Assembly: GCA_019914995.1 (NCBI GenBank)
Contig: CM034138.1
Coordinates: forward strand, 1,488,001-1,552,000
From: Acanthochlamys bracteata
Taxonomy: Eukaryota; Streptophyta; Magnoliopsida; Pandanales; Velloziaceae
Direction of reading: 5' to 3'
DNA: 64,000 nucleotides
Part shown: one piece after another, positions 14,802 through 26,817 of the stretch
Layout of the letters: every line of letters starts with the position of its first letter
Numbering within the stretch: position 1 is the stretch's first letter
The notes under the pieces: generated by a model
What the model was told of the DNA's origin: nothing
The model's input: the letters and a program-made list of their open reading frames with translations, nothing else
Databases searched by the model: none
Program-made: the position numbers and the translations under genes

Positions 14802-15317
14802 CAAGAGTATATACTAGCAGCTCAGAAATCTTTTATATATGTTCAACCATGGTTTTGATATTGGCAAAGTGCTGGAGCCCCCATTTTATGAGGTTCCATT
14901 GATGCGAAAAGAGTCGATTTAGTTCTTAGGTAAAGCTTTATTGATATTGTTGGAATTGCGAGTGCGAGTGGTGCCTAGTGTCTATGATCTTATGTCTAGG
15001 TAAGCAAGTTTTGATACAATATGTTGCATTTCTTTCATGATTGTAACTTTGTGCGAGAGGTTTCATGTTTTCGGGTGACTTTGCTCTGTCATCCTTTTTG
15101 TCTCAGATTTTGAGGGAAATGACACTAGTCATACCAATTACAATCGGTTTCATTCACTTCTAAGTTTTGAGTTTACATAATGTGGCATAAGCCACAGTAC
15201 AGTGATCCGTCTTCCATCTGTAAATTACTTTGGATATTACTGCTATATACTCGAATGTTGCACAATTTAGAACTTCAGATATGCATTATCTTCAGCAGCA
15301 AAAGAGTCAGCAAGTGC
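14802..15317. other. convergent 3' regions of RHD3 and the PLA1 gene
   Basis: The 3'UTR of RHD3 and the 3'UTR of the minus-strand lipase face each other here. There is no further gene. Confidence 0.5.
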
Positions 15318-16727
15318 TCACGAACGGAAGCAGGAAACTGCACGACGCCAATAGCCTACCTGATTCTTGGTATCAACTTGAACGGGTACGCCGTTTGCGG
15401 CTACTGTTATGACTCCCTTATCTCCATTCACTCCAGCACCTTTCTGTTCAGCCCGAACAACCGCCGCAGACGAACCAGGCAACTCCGGCAGGTCTTCCTC
15501 CGCCGGTAATTCTAAAACCCACTCTCCATCATCTCCCAACACCATTCCCTTGTTTTTTTCCACCCACCATGACCCAGGCACCAAATACTCTTCCTTCAAG
15601 TAATCACTAGACTTGTTCACCACCGCCACGCTCCGCTTCACTTTGAACTCAAACTTGCCATCTTCACCGTTCCATCCGGCCACCGCCTGAAGTATCGCTT
15701 GCAAATTATGCCAGTCGCTTGGGTTCTTCGAGTCTTTCAAATACGGCGACTTCCTCGTATCGACAACAAGCTCCATTCCCGTGTTGACGAATCCTAGAAG
15801 CTTGCCTGGGTAATGCGGGATAAGATCAATCCCGTTCTTGACGTGAAGCACTTGCAATCCAGGAAGGTTTTCTATTCTATCATTGAATGCTTTGTTGCCA
15901 ATCTGCGGGCTTCCAAACACGATCGCGCATACAGGGAACGGCTCTAGTTTGCCGGCAATAATATTCAACCCGTTCACAACTATGTCGAACGCACTCAAAA
16001 TAGCAAGGCTAGCACCAAGACTGTGCCCGGCAAAGACTATGCTCAGATTCTCATTCTTGTACCGTTGCACGAGCTCTGTGATCTTTGTTAGCAGCTGTGT
16101 TCTCGCGCTTGTTTTGTTAAACGGCGATCGTGAGTCCGACGAAGTATAGATCGTGTACCAACCCTTCATTACCTTCGGCTTCTTCTCGTCGTCGTCGTCG
16201 TTGTCTTCTCGATCTGTAGAAGAAGAAAGCATCGAGTTTATATGAACGAGATCAGGCTGAAGTACGTCGATCCACTCAAGATCGCGTATAGTTCCACGCC
16301 ATGCAACGTAGATTTCACGGCGGCCGGAGATGGCAGCAGCTGAGTCAGATGACACAGCGATGTAACCGACCCAGTTAGATTCTTTACTCCAAGCTTCTCT
16401 TGAATGAGAGAAGAGAAGGAACGAAGCCGGGAGATCGATCTCTGATGTGGCGTAGAGGAACTCAACTACGTTAAAGCGAGCTGCGGCGGAAGGGAAGCTG
16501 ACTTTTTCGAAGAAGTTTAGCTTGCCATAACGGCTGCTGCCGCAGTAGCGTGAATGTTGGTCGCTATTGAATGCGTCGTAGGTTGCCTGCGTTAAGTCCC
16601 CTGAGAGGAGGATGAGTTCTCGCAAAGAGAGGTGGAGTGGGTGAAGGAGGCCTTGCCATTTCTTAGAACCGAGAAGCTCCGGCCATGCTGGTGTGACGGT
16701 TTTGTGACTTTTGTCTTCTCCGGCCAT
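15318..16727 (-). CDS. phospholipase A1-II delta-like class III lipase (DAD1-like)
   Basis: Intronless, 469 residues. Class III (fungal-type) alpha/beta-hydrolase that should release fatty acids from the sn-1 position of phospholipids or other acyl lipids. The N-terminus PAWPELLGSKKWQGLL and the LREL...GDLTQATYDAF region are typical of the plant PLA1-II group. The lipase box GHSLGAS is at residues 234-240 with nucleophile Ser236; the likely triad partners are Asp301 (NGIDLIPHYP) and His340 (SDWHNLQ). VDTRKSPYLK and LVPGSWWVEKNKGMV are group signatures. There is no signal or transit peptide, so it is probably cytosolic. The sequence is closest in my recollection to Arabidopsis PLA1-II delta (At2g42690). 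An acidic insertion (DREDNDDDDEKK, about 172-183) lies before the KVMKGWYTIYTS strand. The C-terminus is longer than in the Arabidopsis protein and ends in basic and Cys residues. Confidence 0.93.
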   Translation of the reverse strand: MAGEDKSHKTVTPAWPELLGSKKWQGLLHPLHLSLRELILLSGDLTQATYDAFNSDQHSRYCGSSRYGKLNFFEKVSFPSAAARFNVVEFLYATSEIDLPASFLLFSHSREAWSKESNWVGYIAVSSDSAAAISGRREIYVAWRGTIRDLEWIDVLQPDLVHINSMLSSSTDREDNDDDDEKKPKVMKGWYTIYTSSDSRSPFNKTSARTQLLTKITELVQRYKNENLSIVFAGHSLGASLAILSAFDIVVNGLNIIAGKLEPFPVCAIVFGSPQIGNKAFNDRIENLPGLQVLHVKNGIDLIPHYPGKLLGFVNTGMELVVDTRKSPYLKDSKNPSDWHNLQAILQAVAGWNGEDGKFEFKVKRSVAVVNKSSDYLKEEYLVPGSWWVEKNKGMVLGDDGEWVLELPAEEDLPELPGSSAAVVRAEQKGAGVNGDKGVITVAANGVPVQVDTKNQVGYWRRAVSCFRS

Positions 16728-18317
16728 GCTTGCGTTAGTTTGGCTTCGTGAAGCAGGTGGTGCTTGTTGAACTGCTTTATTGTTTGCTATTCTTTTTCAG
16801 TTTTTGAGGAAAGAATAGATGAGCTGATAATGTTTTGGATATTGGCGGACGAATATTAGGAGGGAGGAAATAAGGAGTCGAAATAGTTTATTGTCAAGAT
16901 TCACTCTCCCAGAGTGAATTACCTAACTAGGAGATAATTACATTACTATAGGTTGGCTTTTAAAAGCAGCTTACGATTAGGAAAGAAAGCAACTGTTTAC
17001 CTGCAGACACTGGTGATGTGCTTTAGCACTATGCTCTGCTTCATATCATAGTAAGAGAATTATTACTTACTGAAAACTGGTCCAGCTGTGTTAAAAATTT
17101 TGATGATTTTTCTTGCATCACACTTTTGTTTCATTACTGATTATATCATGAATGGGGTCGTACCCCTAATGTTTTGATTGTTCACTATAGACCAGTAGTC
17201 TTATCGGATAAGATTCTTCTGTTCCCCTTGAGGAATTTGTGAAGACAAGGATTGTGTTTCTGAGATAAAACTGGTTATGGTTCTAGCAACGTACATGTAC
17301 GTACAAGTAAAACACTCAAACTGTTAAAGCCGTTGTTTGGACAATACTCATCGATCACTTTCTATTTCAATTTTTTATTTCATATTTTTTTAATATATTT
17401 TATAGATTTATTTTAAAATTTTAAGAATGAAAATTTTCTATTATTATTAGTTATTTTTATTTTTTTGAAGTAAAAAAATATAAAAACACTTTTTATTTTA
17501 AAAAAATTCTAATTCATAAATACTGATAAAGATTTCTAAAGACAGCTTTTACAAAACTTCTAAGCAGATCCAGCTTACGGTCATAAAATGTAATGCACGA
17601 GGGAACTGTGATTCCTTAATGTCCTCCTATGAATGAATGCATGCATGCATGCAACAAGCATTACTTGTAAGTTTCTATACCGTTTTAAGTAATCAAAGAG
17701 AAGTTGCTCAATTCTTCCAAGCAAGGAGTTCATATACACGCCAATTGTAAAACTACCACAACAATTAGTTCTACGAACCTTCAGGCCACTACACAAAATC
17801 TAGAGGCGGCACAACAATTTCTTCTTGAAATATGATGATGTAGATATAGATGAAGTAGTCTATACCTGTTCAAGCCAATAACAGAACCAACTTTTAAGAA
17901 TGACAAATGCTGTCATTTCTTCAGTTAACAAATAACCAAAAGGCTTATAAGCCTCTTGACAGTCTTACCATAACTTCAACACATACTATAGAAATAGAAG
18001 GTAAGCTAGAGTGGTGTCCATACTATTTCGAAAATATTTGTATGTAGTCGTATTATCCAACCAAGTACTACAATGCTTAGGCCCTTACAAAACATAAATG
18101 TCTTCATGGAAGAAAGAAGACAGGAGAAGTTATAAAGGAGCAAAGGTAGGTAACTTTCTTGGCTTCTAAAACTATCACAATACTTGATGTGTGCGCAACT
18201 CAGCACATGCCGAGAAATAAAGTTGTACTCAATTTCTGTTCCTGCAGAGTCGCTCCAAATCTACCATGTACACTCATTCAATGTGTCAGACTTTCTTTTG
18301 ACTTTTGGTTCAACCCA
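16728..18317. other. intergenic region: PLA1 promoter side and TM9SF 3' side
   Basis: Holds the upstream region of the lipase gene, a MITE-like block at about 17331-17565, a short GCAT repeat near 17634-17655 and, toward 18317, the presumed 3'UTR of the TM9SF gene. No additional gene seen. Confidence 0.5.
17331..17565. mobile_element. AT-rich MITE-like element
   Basis: Starts with CGTTGTTTGGACAAT and ends with AGACAGCTTTTACAAAACTTC; the interior is almost pure A/T with the same TTATTATTAG and TTTTTGAAGTAAAAAAATA blocks as the other copies, in reverse orientation. Ends are eroded. Confidence 0.45.
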
Positions 18318-21300
18318 TCAGTCTATCTTCACAGAGGAATATATCTTGCGAACGAACCAGAAACATGCATAGAAGCCGATCGTCCCGGTTAACACAAAGA
18401 ATGCATATGAGACAATCAACATGTACCCGAAGTAGAGGATTCCAGAAACAAACTTTGTTATCTCCAGTTTTGTGAAGAAATAGAAGACTGCATACAAGAA
18501 AAGATAGATTGCAGAAGAACCTGCTGTTAGATAAGCCCTCCACCACCAATGGTAATCCTCACTGCATAGCTGGAAGTAACAAAGCACTATCGTGATCTCA
18601 GCACAGGTAACGAGAAGGATGATAAAGACTATGAAAAGAAAACCAAAGATATAGTAGAACTGGTTCAGCCATATTGATGTCAAGATGAAGAAAAGCTCAA
18701 TGAAGACAGCACCAAATGGAAGTATCCCTCCAATCAGCACGGAGAATGCTGGTTGCATGTACCAAGCCTGCTCTGGTATCTGTCTCGGAATCTTATTTGT
18801 CTTAACTGGATCTTCAATGGCCGGCTTCTTGAAGCCCAAGTAGCTACCAACAAACACCAACGGTACTGAAATGCCAAACCATAGGAAAACCAAAGCAAAC
18901 ATGGTACCGAAGGGCACTGCTCCTGAAGATTTCTCGCCCCAGATTAAAGAATTCAGCACGAAGAATATGGAAAATACAATCCCAGGAAACATGAAAGCAG
19001 TTTTCAAGGTGATCTTCTTCCATTCAGTGCCTTTAAACATCTTGTAAAGCCTAGCAGAAGAGTAACCTGCAAAGAGACCCATGAGGACCCACAGAAGAAC
19101 CATGGCAGTCATCAGACCCCCACGATTTGATGGTGAGAGGAACCCCAGAAGAGCAAATATCATTGTCACCAGTGCCATTCCAAAGAACTGAATTCCCGTT
19201 CCTACATAAACACAGAGCAGTCCAGAATTGACAGGTGCTCTGAAAACATCACCATGGACTAATTTCCATCCAGTTTCCTCTTGAGCCTCATCTTGGGTCT
19301 CTAATTGATTGTAGTTTGCTATATCTCTGTATAAAGTCCTTAACATGATCATAGCCACCATGCCAGAAAGGAAAAGAACAATCATCAAGGAATTGATGAT
19401 GGAAAACCAGTGGATCTGATCATCATTCATGAGCAAATACGTATCCCAGCGGGAAGCCCATTTAATTTCACTAGGCTACAAGAAAATTTTTGTATGAGAA
19501 GGCTTTTGATGAGAACGAAAAGAAGGTATACATATATATATATCGCATTAGTATTGTATTCATCCCATTGATAATGCTAAAACAGTAAAAATACTGGAAA
19601 CAACCTGCGATCCAATTACCTCGAATGAGACATCATAGCTGAAAATAATCTGGTCGTTGGCTTTAACTTCCTGAAGGGAATGAGCACCTGGAGTTATTCT
19701 GTTGCTTGGATTGCAGGTCACCACTTTAAGATTCTTATCGTCCCCACTGAACTCATGGTGGATACTGTCCCAAACACAACAGAAGTAAGCACCTAGTAGA
19801 AACAAGCACTATATACTGGCAATGCCATGGTAAATATCCAAAATGCTGGGTTCCATTGATTCAGTCATCAAGAAGAGCCGTAGATATCACCAGAGCCTAA
19901 CACTTTTCACTAAATATGCTGCATACTTGTTCAACATTTTAGATAAAAAAACAAGTTCTGAAAGTCAAAAGCAAGAATTCAGAAAGTCTTCCAAAAATAA
20001 GATAGACAAAAAAAAAAGCACATTGAACTTGCGTTAGAACGTCTTTTAAACAACTGATAATTCAAAGACAAGCTAGTAGTGTTTTTGTTAATAGCATCAC
20101 TTCATATAATTGTTCATAAGTCGCAGGAATGAATTGCTTTACAAGCTATCTTCACTATCCAGTCAACATTTGCAACACCAAAAGTGTAGAAACAGTAAAA
20201 TAAGATGTTGATAAATGTTAACCATCTACAGTGTAAAAAATAAACAAACATGATCAAGTCTCATAAATTATCACTAATTGAGGATGACATAAAATGTGAA
20301 CTGACATTTTTTATCTGAAATGAATGGCAAGACTACACCTGATTGGAGTGACCTCGAAACCAACAATACGAGCATCCTCATTTTCAGCGTCCTTGTGATA
20401 CATCACCTTAAAGCTCAAATGGTTGTTGATATAGCACTTATCGTTTTTGTTCTGTCATGACAATTTATGTTGACTAGGTGAACATCTCATACATTTTGTA
20501 AAAGGTATACACGGCAGAAGCAACTTACATCAGCCGATCGGCCTGCCTTGAAACCAACAAGAAAGCCATGCTCATAACTTGCAGATTGACTTCCATCTCT
20601 TCTTTGTCTAGGAACAGCAACTGGGAGATTATCCAAGATCCTGAAAGTACAAAAAGAGAAGGAAGATATTGAACATTTAATTGTCAGCGCGAAAAAATGT
20701 TGATCAGGTAAAAGGCTAACAAGCATCTTCCTGTGAAACTTGGGAAGTCGAGGATATCAACTTCAATAGATAATATAAGCAAATTTGCTCTATCCACCTT
20801 TGGAGGTCCCCCAATAAAGGTACGATTACTATAAGAAAACTGCATCACATTATCAGTAATAGATGCCATGTTTACCGTAAACTTAACAGAACTCCTTAGA
20901 CCTACAGATGAAGCCCTATAAATGTTATAACGTATAAGTAGCCTCAGATTCTTAGGACATTTTAGATAGAAAACAAATTCAATAAACGGGAAATCCTGAT
21001 TTACACACAACAGGCAAGCTATTAGATGATGTATATTCATGAATACTCACATATTTACTCGATACTCATCATCGATCTTCTCTTTGAAGTTCTTTGCAAC
21101 TTCTTCATTAAGATTCTTCTTGCAGACCACTTGACAGCCCTGATTTTCCCTCATTTTAAACTGCAATAGGTACCCAAAAAATAGAAAAAGAAAAGTTTAC
21201 TTCGAGAAGCATAGCCTTTCTATATAAAATCTTAATTGTAAGATACGTCCATTGTAGGTGTAAACTACAGTACAAGATCCCAAAATTATGGAACAAAGAT

Positions 21301-22908
21301 ATTGAAAAAGCTAACCGTGTAAACTGAGTTCTCAATGCGATCTCCACGAAGAACCTCTCCCAAATTTTCAGCATTGTTCATAATTTTTTCAGGCTTACAA
21401 TAGTCCAAGAAGTAGTAGTCATAAGGTAGTTGTGTCTTTGTAGATGAAAGTTTGTTCACTTTCACTTGAAGCTCATCTCCCTGGACAGTGAGAAATAAAC
21501 ATAAGTGCAATTCCTGAATTACTTTTCACCAAACTGATCAGTTCCAACACAAATAGTGTGATGCAGCATCACAGCCTCACGTGCAGGCAAAGAAAACATT
21601 CGTCACGATTCCCAAGTTGCGGGACATCCCAAGTTGGATTAAGAGATTTTATTCACCACGACTAGGCACTAACATTCTGAACTTACAATCTCCTACAACC
21701 TTTACTTCAAGATGAGAGGAATTTAGACTTACCCAGTGAGCCATTTTTTGGACGTAGAGGTTTAGTGTAAGGAATCAGGACTAATGTGTACTTCATTAAC
21801 CTCAACAGTCAGTTCACATTTACAGATAACTGTGACTTTTGTAAAGCTTCCGGTCATATAAGACATCTGCGAACATAACTATCTCATCTTCCAAAATCAT
21901 CACAATGAACTAAAAGTTACCTTGAAACAAGGATGAAGATGATGTAAGAAAGTAGATAGAGGATTACTCAGACGCTCGCTTGCAATATCCAGTGGTTATT
22001 CATATTGGATAGTTACAAGAACCAATAAATTTAGATTACAATCCATATTGGTCCGAGATTCTTCTAAATAAAAAGCATGCATGAGCATTATCCATTTAAA
22101 TATATCTCAAGCGCACAGACTATGAAATTGGAAGTCTGGAATGACATAGTACTACGAGATCAGACCCATCAGAGTGTTAAATAACCACTTGATTAATAAA
22201 ACTTTACTAATAAGAGGCCAATTGTCAATTGTCATGGATCATTCACAAGACTTTGTTCTAGACCTTGTACTTCTAACATGTCAACCCTATGTATCAGAAG
22301 AGCTATAGGCACCTGGCTTCAAGAATATTGAGTAAACATCTCATGCAATGAATTCAGTTCATTGTGATGTTATGCAAACAGTATAATTCCCATACGAGAA
22401 TGCTGGTAAGATAAGCACAGAAAGCATAATCAGGAATTTGAATTGTTATCTGCATGTGAGTCAAGAGAGAGATCTAGCTTCAATTCATAAGCCCAACCTA
22501 CAGGTAAGTTCACTATAACTCATGCCCTAGTAAATCTTTCAGATAATTTAAGAACCAGTTGAATTAACCGTCACTAGAAAACTTAGAACACCAGAAATCT
22601 CGGCAAAAATATCTATAGATAGAGATCTAACGTAATGACGACAAACTCACTCAGACACGATCCACCGAAACTGGATCCAGCAATCAAACGATCCAAACTT
22701 CTATCAAACACCAGATCTCAGAATAAAACTCAAGATACAAGAAAGATCTAAGCTCGACTGAGTTCAAAAACCAGCGAGATCAAGAGATTACCTTCTGGAA
22801 ATCACGCGGGGCAACGCCGGGAAGGTAGAAGGACTGCGTCGGCGTGAGAAATAGAAGAAGAACAAGGATTGACAGATGCTTCGTAGCAGAGAAACCACGG
22901 TTTCCCAT
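18318..22908 (-). CDS. transmembrane 9 superfamily member (EMP70/TMN family)
   Basis: Multispanning Golgi/endosome membrane protein of the TM9SF family. Coding exons (minus): 22908-22792, 21480-21316, 21160-21051, 20640-20529, 20451-20339, 19764-19620, 19475-18318, giving 639 residues, the usual plant length. It has a cleavable signal peptide (HLSILVLLLFLTPTQS) followed by FYLPGVAPRDF. The lumenal domain carries KVNKLSSTKTQLPYDYYF, CKP and LGEVLRGDRIENS. Nine membrane spans follow, mostly in the large last exon (from WFSIINSLMIVLFLSGMVA onward). The C-terminus FVRKIYSSVKID ends in the KxD-type signal that binds COPI and retains these proteins in the Golgi. All frames close. It is divergent from MED9, with 323 bases between the two start codons. 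Confidence 0.95.
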
Positions 22909-23231
22909 CTGGAACTCAGAGAGAAAGAAGAGAGAGTGAAAGAAGAGAGTAAAGAAACAGAAAAAACAATATGGCCTCGAAGAAAAGATTACAAGCAACC
23001 GGGCCGGAGAAATCGAGTGCACGAAGCGAAACGGGAAATTAATTAATAATGTCATATAATTTTACAACTTAGGTCATTAAGAACTGGTTTTCGCAGTGAG
23101 GGTCTTTTAAATTAGAAATAAACTTGAGTAGGAGCTAAAATTTACCGATTCCGTGTACATTGTTAGAGCGAGCCTTTACTCTGGTTTGCTCCGCTACCAA
23201 CCGACCAAGCCACCGCTGCACTCCGCCGAGA
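22909..23231. promoter_or_regulatory. short divergent promoter shared by TM9SF and MED9
   Basis: The ATGs of the two genes are separated by 323 bases and point outward, so both 5'UTRs and both core promoters must fit here. No convincing TATA box is visible on either strand. This is inference from gene spacing. Confidence 0.55.
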
Positions 23232-25617
23232 ATGGACCAGCAGTACGGCGGAGGTAGTTGGATGATGGTCCCCACACCGAGCACTTTGGGTCCGGCACAG
23301 GACCATCACTATTCGCAGCAACACCAAAGTAACCAACTTCAGTACCATCAACTGCAGCAACAACAGCAGCAGCAGCAACAGTTTCAACAGCAACACCATC
23401 AATCTCTTGCTTCTCACTTCCATCTCCTTCCTGTAAGATTTTCGATATTTTCTGTGTGCGCGCTCTTCCTTCTTATCAAGAATCATTGGTGAATTTTGGG
23501 ACTCTCAATGGCATCAAGTTTCAATCTTTTGGTAAAAGAAGCAATCAGATTGGATTTTCATCCGGAATTGGTAGTGAAGTTTATCCCGGAAATGCGTTGG
23601 TGTTGTTTTCTCAGCAATTTTAATGAAGAAATGAAGGAATTATATCTTCTTGATTAAGTCCTTGTCTGGGTAGAGTGAATTAGAACTATACTGTCGTATA
23701 CCTTACATGCTAAAAGATTTACTTCGGATTATTAGTATTAACTAGTGTTACTGTCATCGAACCTCAGTTGCTGAAACTGTTTGCTATCTACACAAAAGGC
23801 ATAGGTACATATTTGCTTAGCGAACATGCTGTAAGTAGCTGGAGGACTACGGAATTAAAGTAGATTGGTGAAACTTTATTTTTAGGTTGAATAATTTTTA
23901 TTAGCATTTTGTCTCAGGTTTTTTTTGTGAGTTCAGATAAATTTATGAAGCGGACACCTAAAGATCAGTTGGGAAGCTCACATGAAGCATGTGTTTCCCT
24001 TAGCTTTAAAAGTGCCTGGTTTAGCTGTTAACCTAGCATCATTACAAAATTTGATGAGGCACTTTCATGAGCTTTGAACCATTAGCATTAATGATCTCTA
24101 ACATTAGGCTTATACTGTTGTTAAGACTTGTGTGTACCTGATTGCCAATTTCACTTTCTAAAATTCCTGTAATATTAGATTTGTTTTCTCTTTCACTATT
24201 GTGGGCAAATTCTGTAGTGATTGTGGACACTGTCATTTTTCAGTTGGTTGAAAGTTTGGCTCAAGCTACTGAAAGCGGTAACCGTGATCAGCACTCAGAT
24301 GCATTGGTTAGTCACCCTCTATCTCTCGCCTTAAATGAAAGTAGGTTTTGTTATATCTTTTTGGTGATAATTGTCATCATATACGTCATTGGAGTTCGGG
24401 AATGATGTTTTCTCGTTTGTCCATATGACTATGCTATGTTTTATCCTTCAACCATGTTTCATGATGTGCATCTATACTTTGAAGTTGCATTTGTTTATAT
24501 TAAGATGTATCTCTTCTGTCAAGCTGCAGGTTAATGAACTAAGCAATCATTTTGAGAGGTGTCAACAGCTCCTGAATTCTATATCAAACACCCTCAGCAC
24601 AAAAGCTATTGTAAGTACTGTGAAGCTAACTGTGTGATTTGCCTTACTCGTCTCAGTAGCTTTTCTTGATACCTCTAAAAGTGCTAGATTGGAAGTGGAG
24701 ATTATGAAAGTCTTTGTTTAATGCTAAAGGTGCTTCATGAAAATACAAATTGAATTATATGCCAACTCCCAGTTGCTATGGGAGCTATCTGAGCTGATCA
24801 ATAGTCCATATTGGAGGCTTCCCAAAATTGGGTTTGATTGTGGCGGAACCACATTTGTTAAGTTGCATCTTTGGTTGGACCATCTGAAACCACAGCCTGA
24901 CCAGCATTTCCCTTTTAGGCTGCTCCCAAGTGAAGTCAAGACCAGTGTGGTACTTCCAATATCATGATCTTATTTCTGAAACATCGTATCTCTTGTATTG
25001 TCTGCAACCTAATCATTGACCAAGTTGTTCTGCTGCATGCTACACTATACTCTGAATTGCTTACAGAGCCTCATTAAAAGTGTAATTTCCAGGTCAGACT
25101 TGTATGCATTTTTGTGGTACTTGTAGCTGTAAGCAGCACAATATCAAATCATTTTCTTTATGCTTCCACACCTTGATGAACAGCTCAGAATTAAACATTA
25201 CCGCTCTTGACCAATATTTGAAGATACTATTTATTCTCCTGTGTATGACTCATATTTCACATTATGGAAATCAAAGTTCGATAGTACTATATTTAGATTG
25301 GCAGATCAAAAATTTGAAGAAGCCATGGATATTGAATAAACAGTGGCTATAAAATTGATGTCTCTTGGTGGCCTGAATTACCTGCTTGGTCATCCTGCAG
25401 ACAGTCGAGGGGCAAAAGCATAGACTGGAAGAAACTGCACAGCAGCTAAACCAAAGAAGGTCCAAATTTGACTTTTGCTTTGTGCAGTAATGATCAATTT
25501 TTGTATATGATCCTGACGTCTTTAATATTTCTTGTTGTGGGCTACAGGGACCTGATATCCAAGTACAGAAGGTCCGTTGAGGAGCTGATTAACCTTGAGA
25601 ACAGTAGACAGTCATAA
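23232..25617 (+). CDS. MED9: Mediator of RNA polymerase II transcription subunit 9
   Basis: Subunit of the Mediator middle module, which connects transcription factors to RNA polymerase II in the nucleus. Coding exons 23232-23432, 24244-24306, 24530-24610, 25401-25459 and 25548-25617 give 157 residues. The N-terminus is MDQQYGGGSW followed by a Gln/His-rich stretch with nine Gln in a row (about residues 42-50), then QSLASHFHLL. The conserved coiled-coil region is LVESLAQATESGNRDQHSDA, LSNHFERCQQLLNSIS, TVEGQKHRLEETAQQLNQRR and DLISKYRRSVEELINLE. This matches plant MED9 (At1g55080). The exon 4 donor reads AG|GTCCAA, a poor match beyond GT, but it gives the family-conserved join RR-DLISKYR. An upstream in-frame non-ATG extension to 23160 is not supported. 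Confidence 0.93.
24611..25400 (+). other. MED9 intron 3 (about 790 bases)
   Basis: Contains a 76-codon open frame (24737-24967) with no homology I recognise. Base composition around 24770-24960 is less AT-rich than the rest of the intron, so an old insertion is possible, but I see no terminal repeats. Confidence 0.4.
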
Positions 25618-26817
25618 GTAATATGCACCTATGAAGGAACTTAGGTATGGTCTTTGTATCCTTGCAACCTCCAATACTTGGATTCCTTCTTTGAGTGTAA
25701 ACTTATTTAAAGGAATTCAGATATTATGTTTTTTGGATCATTATTTGGATAAATGACCCTTCGTAACATTTGCATTTCTCAACAACCTGAAGCAAGGATT
25801 TGTGGATGACTTGTACAAATTAATTTTTGGACACCAGAATTATCATGCGAACTTGGAAGGGTGTGCTGAGTGTTGTCTTCAGCTTTGGTCTTGTCTGGTT
25901 TACACTGCAGAAATCAGAGGACGAGATGAAACTCATTACAGTTTACAATGGCGAATTCATTTGAGTTTTATATTCATTTGCTATGTTTACTCAGGCTCCG
26001 GTGAAGATCTTTAAGTTTACGATGCACCGATCTAACTCGAATGCTCTGTACCAAAATAGTCTATGAGTGCCCCTGCGTCTTTGCAGGAGTTGTTTCTCCG
26101 GGCTTTCAGTTGTAAAGCTGTGATGTCAGACATATATTGCAAGGAGTATGGCAATCAGTAAAGTGAATAACATACTGATGCATGATGGGATGGCAACAGA
26201 ATAGTATCAAGACCTTCTGTGCTATGCTTGAAACGAGATTAAGAGACTAGACAAAATTATGATATACTGCCATTCAGTGTAGAATACTTGTCGCATTGTG
26301 AAACTTCATACTCAATCAATGACTGGCAAAAGTTGATTGACCACTTGACAGATGGTTCATCTCACCCAATGGTACCGACTTCAACAATGCCCTTGAAAAA
26401 ATTGACTTCCTTTACTGTAGAATGGTACTAATGTCCTACTCAGGACTCGCCCTAGGGAGATTTTCTGGCTTCAATATTAGTATATTACCTATTTATAGTA
26501 TGCCTAAGCCAGTGGATAGGATAATAGTAATATAACAAATATGATCGACAATGTGTTGAATAACAGCCAAACGAAAAATTTGGAACGACAACATGCTAAA
26601 CTATGACATTGTGAGAGAACTCGAGCATAGATGCAAAAGTGACGCATCATATGACATTTTCTTCCGTTCATAAGAAATCGAATCACTTCAACCAACGATT
26701 TACAGATGTACAGTGCATTTTTAATACCAATAACTTAACAAGAACGAGAGAAATACTGATATCCATATATGTATCACCGAGAAACATTTTGCTGGAATTG
26801 GAAGAGAGGATACACGT
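25618..26817. other. MED9 3' region and intergenic DNA
   Basis: 3'UTR of MED9 followed by sequence downstream of the DENR remnant. I see no gene or clear repeat. Confidence 0.45.

Noticed and set aside
15409-16149. Frames on the plus strand across the lipase gene
   Set aside because: They are antisense shadows of the 469-residue lipase, which has a complete catalytic triad.
24737-24967. 76-codon frame in MED9 intron 3
   Set aside because: No recognisable family, and it falls between exons that join in the conserved MED9 frame.
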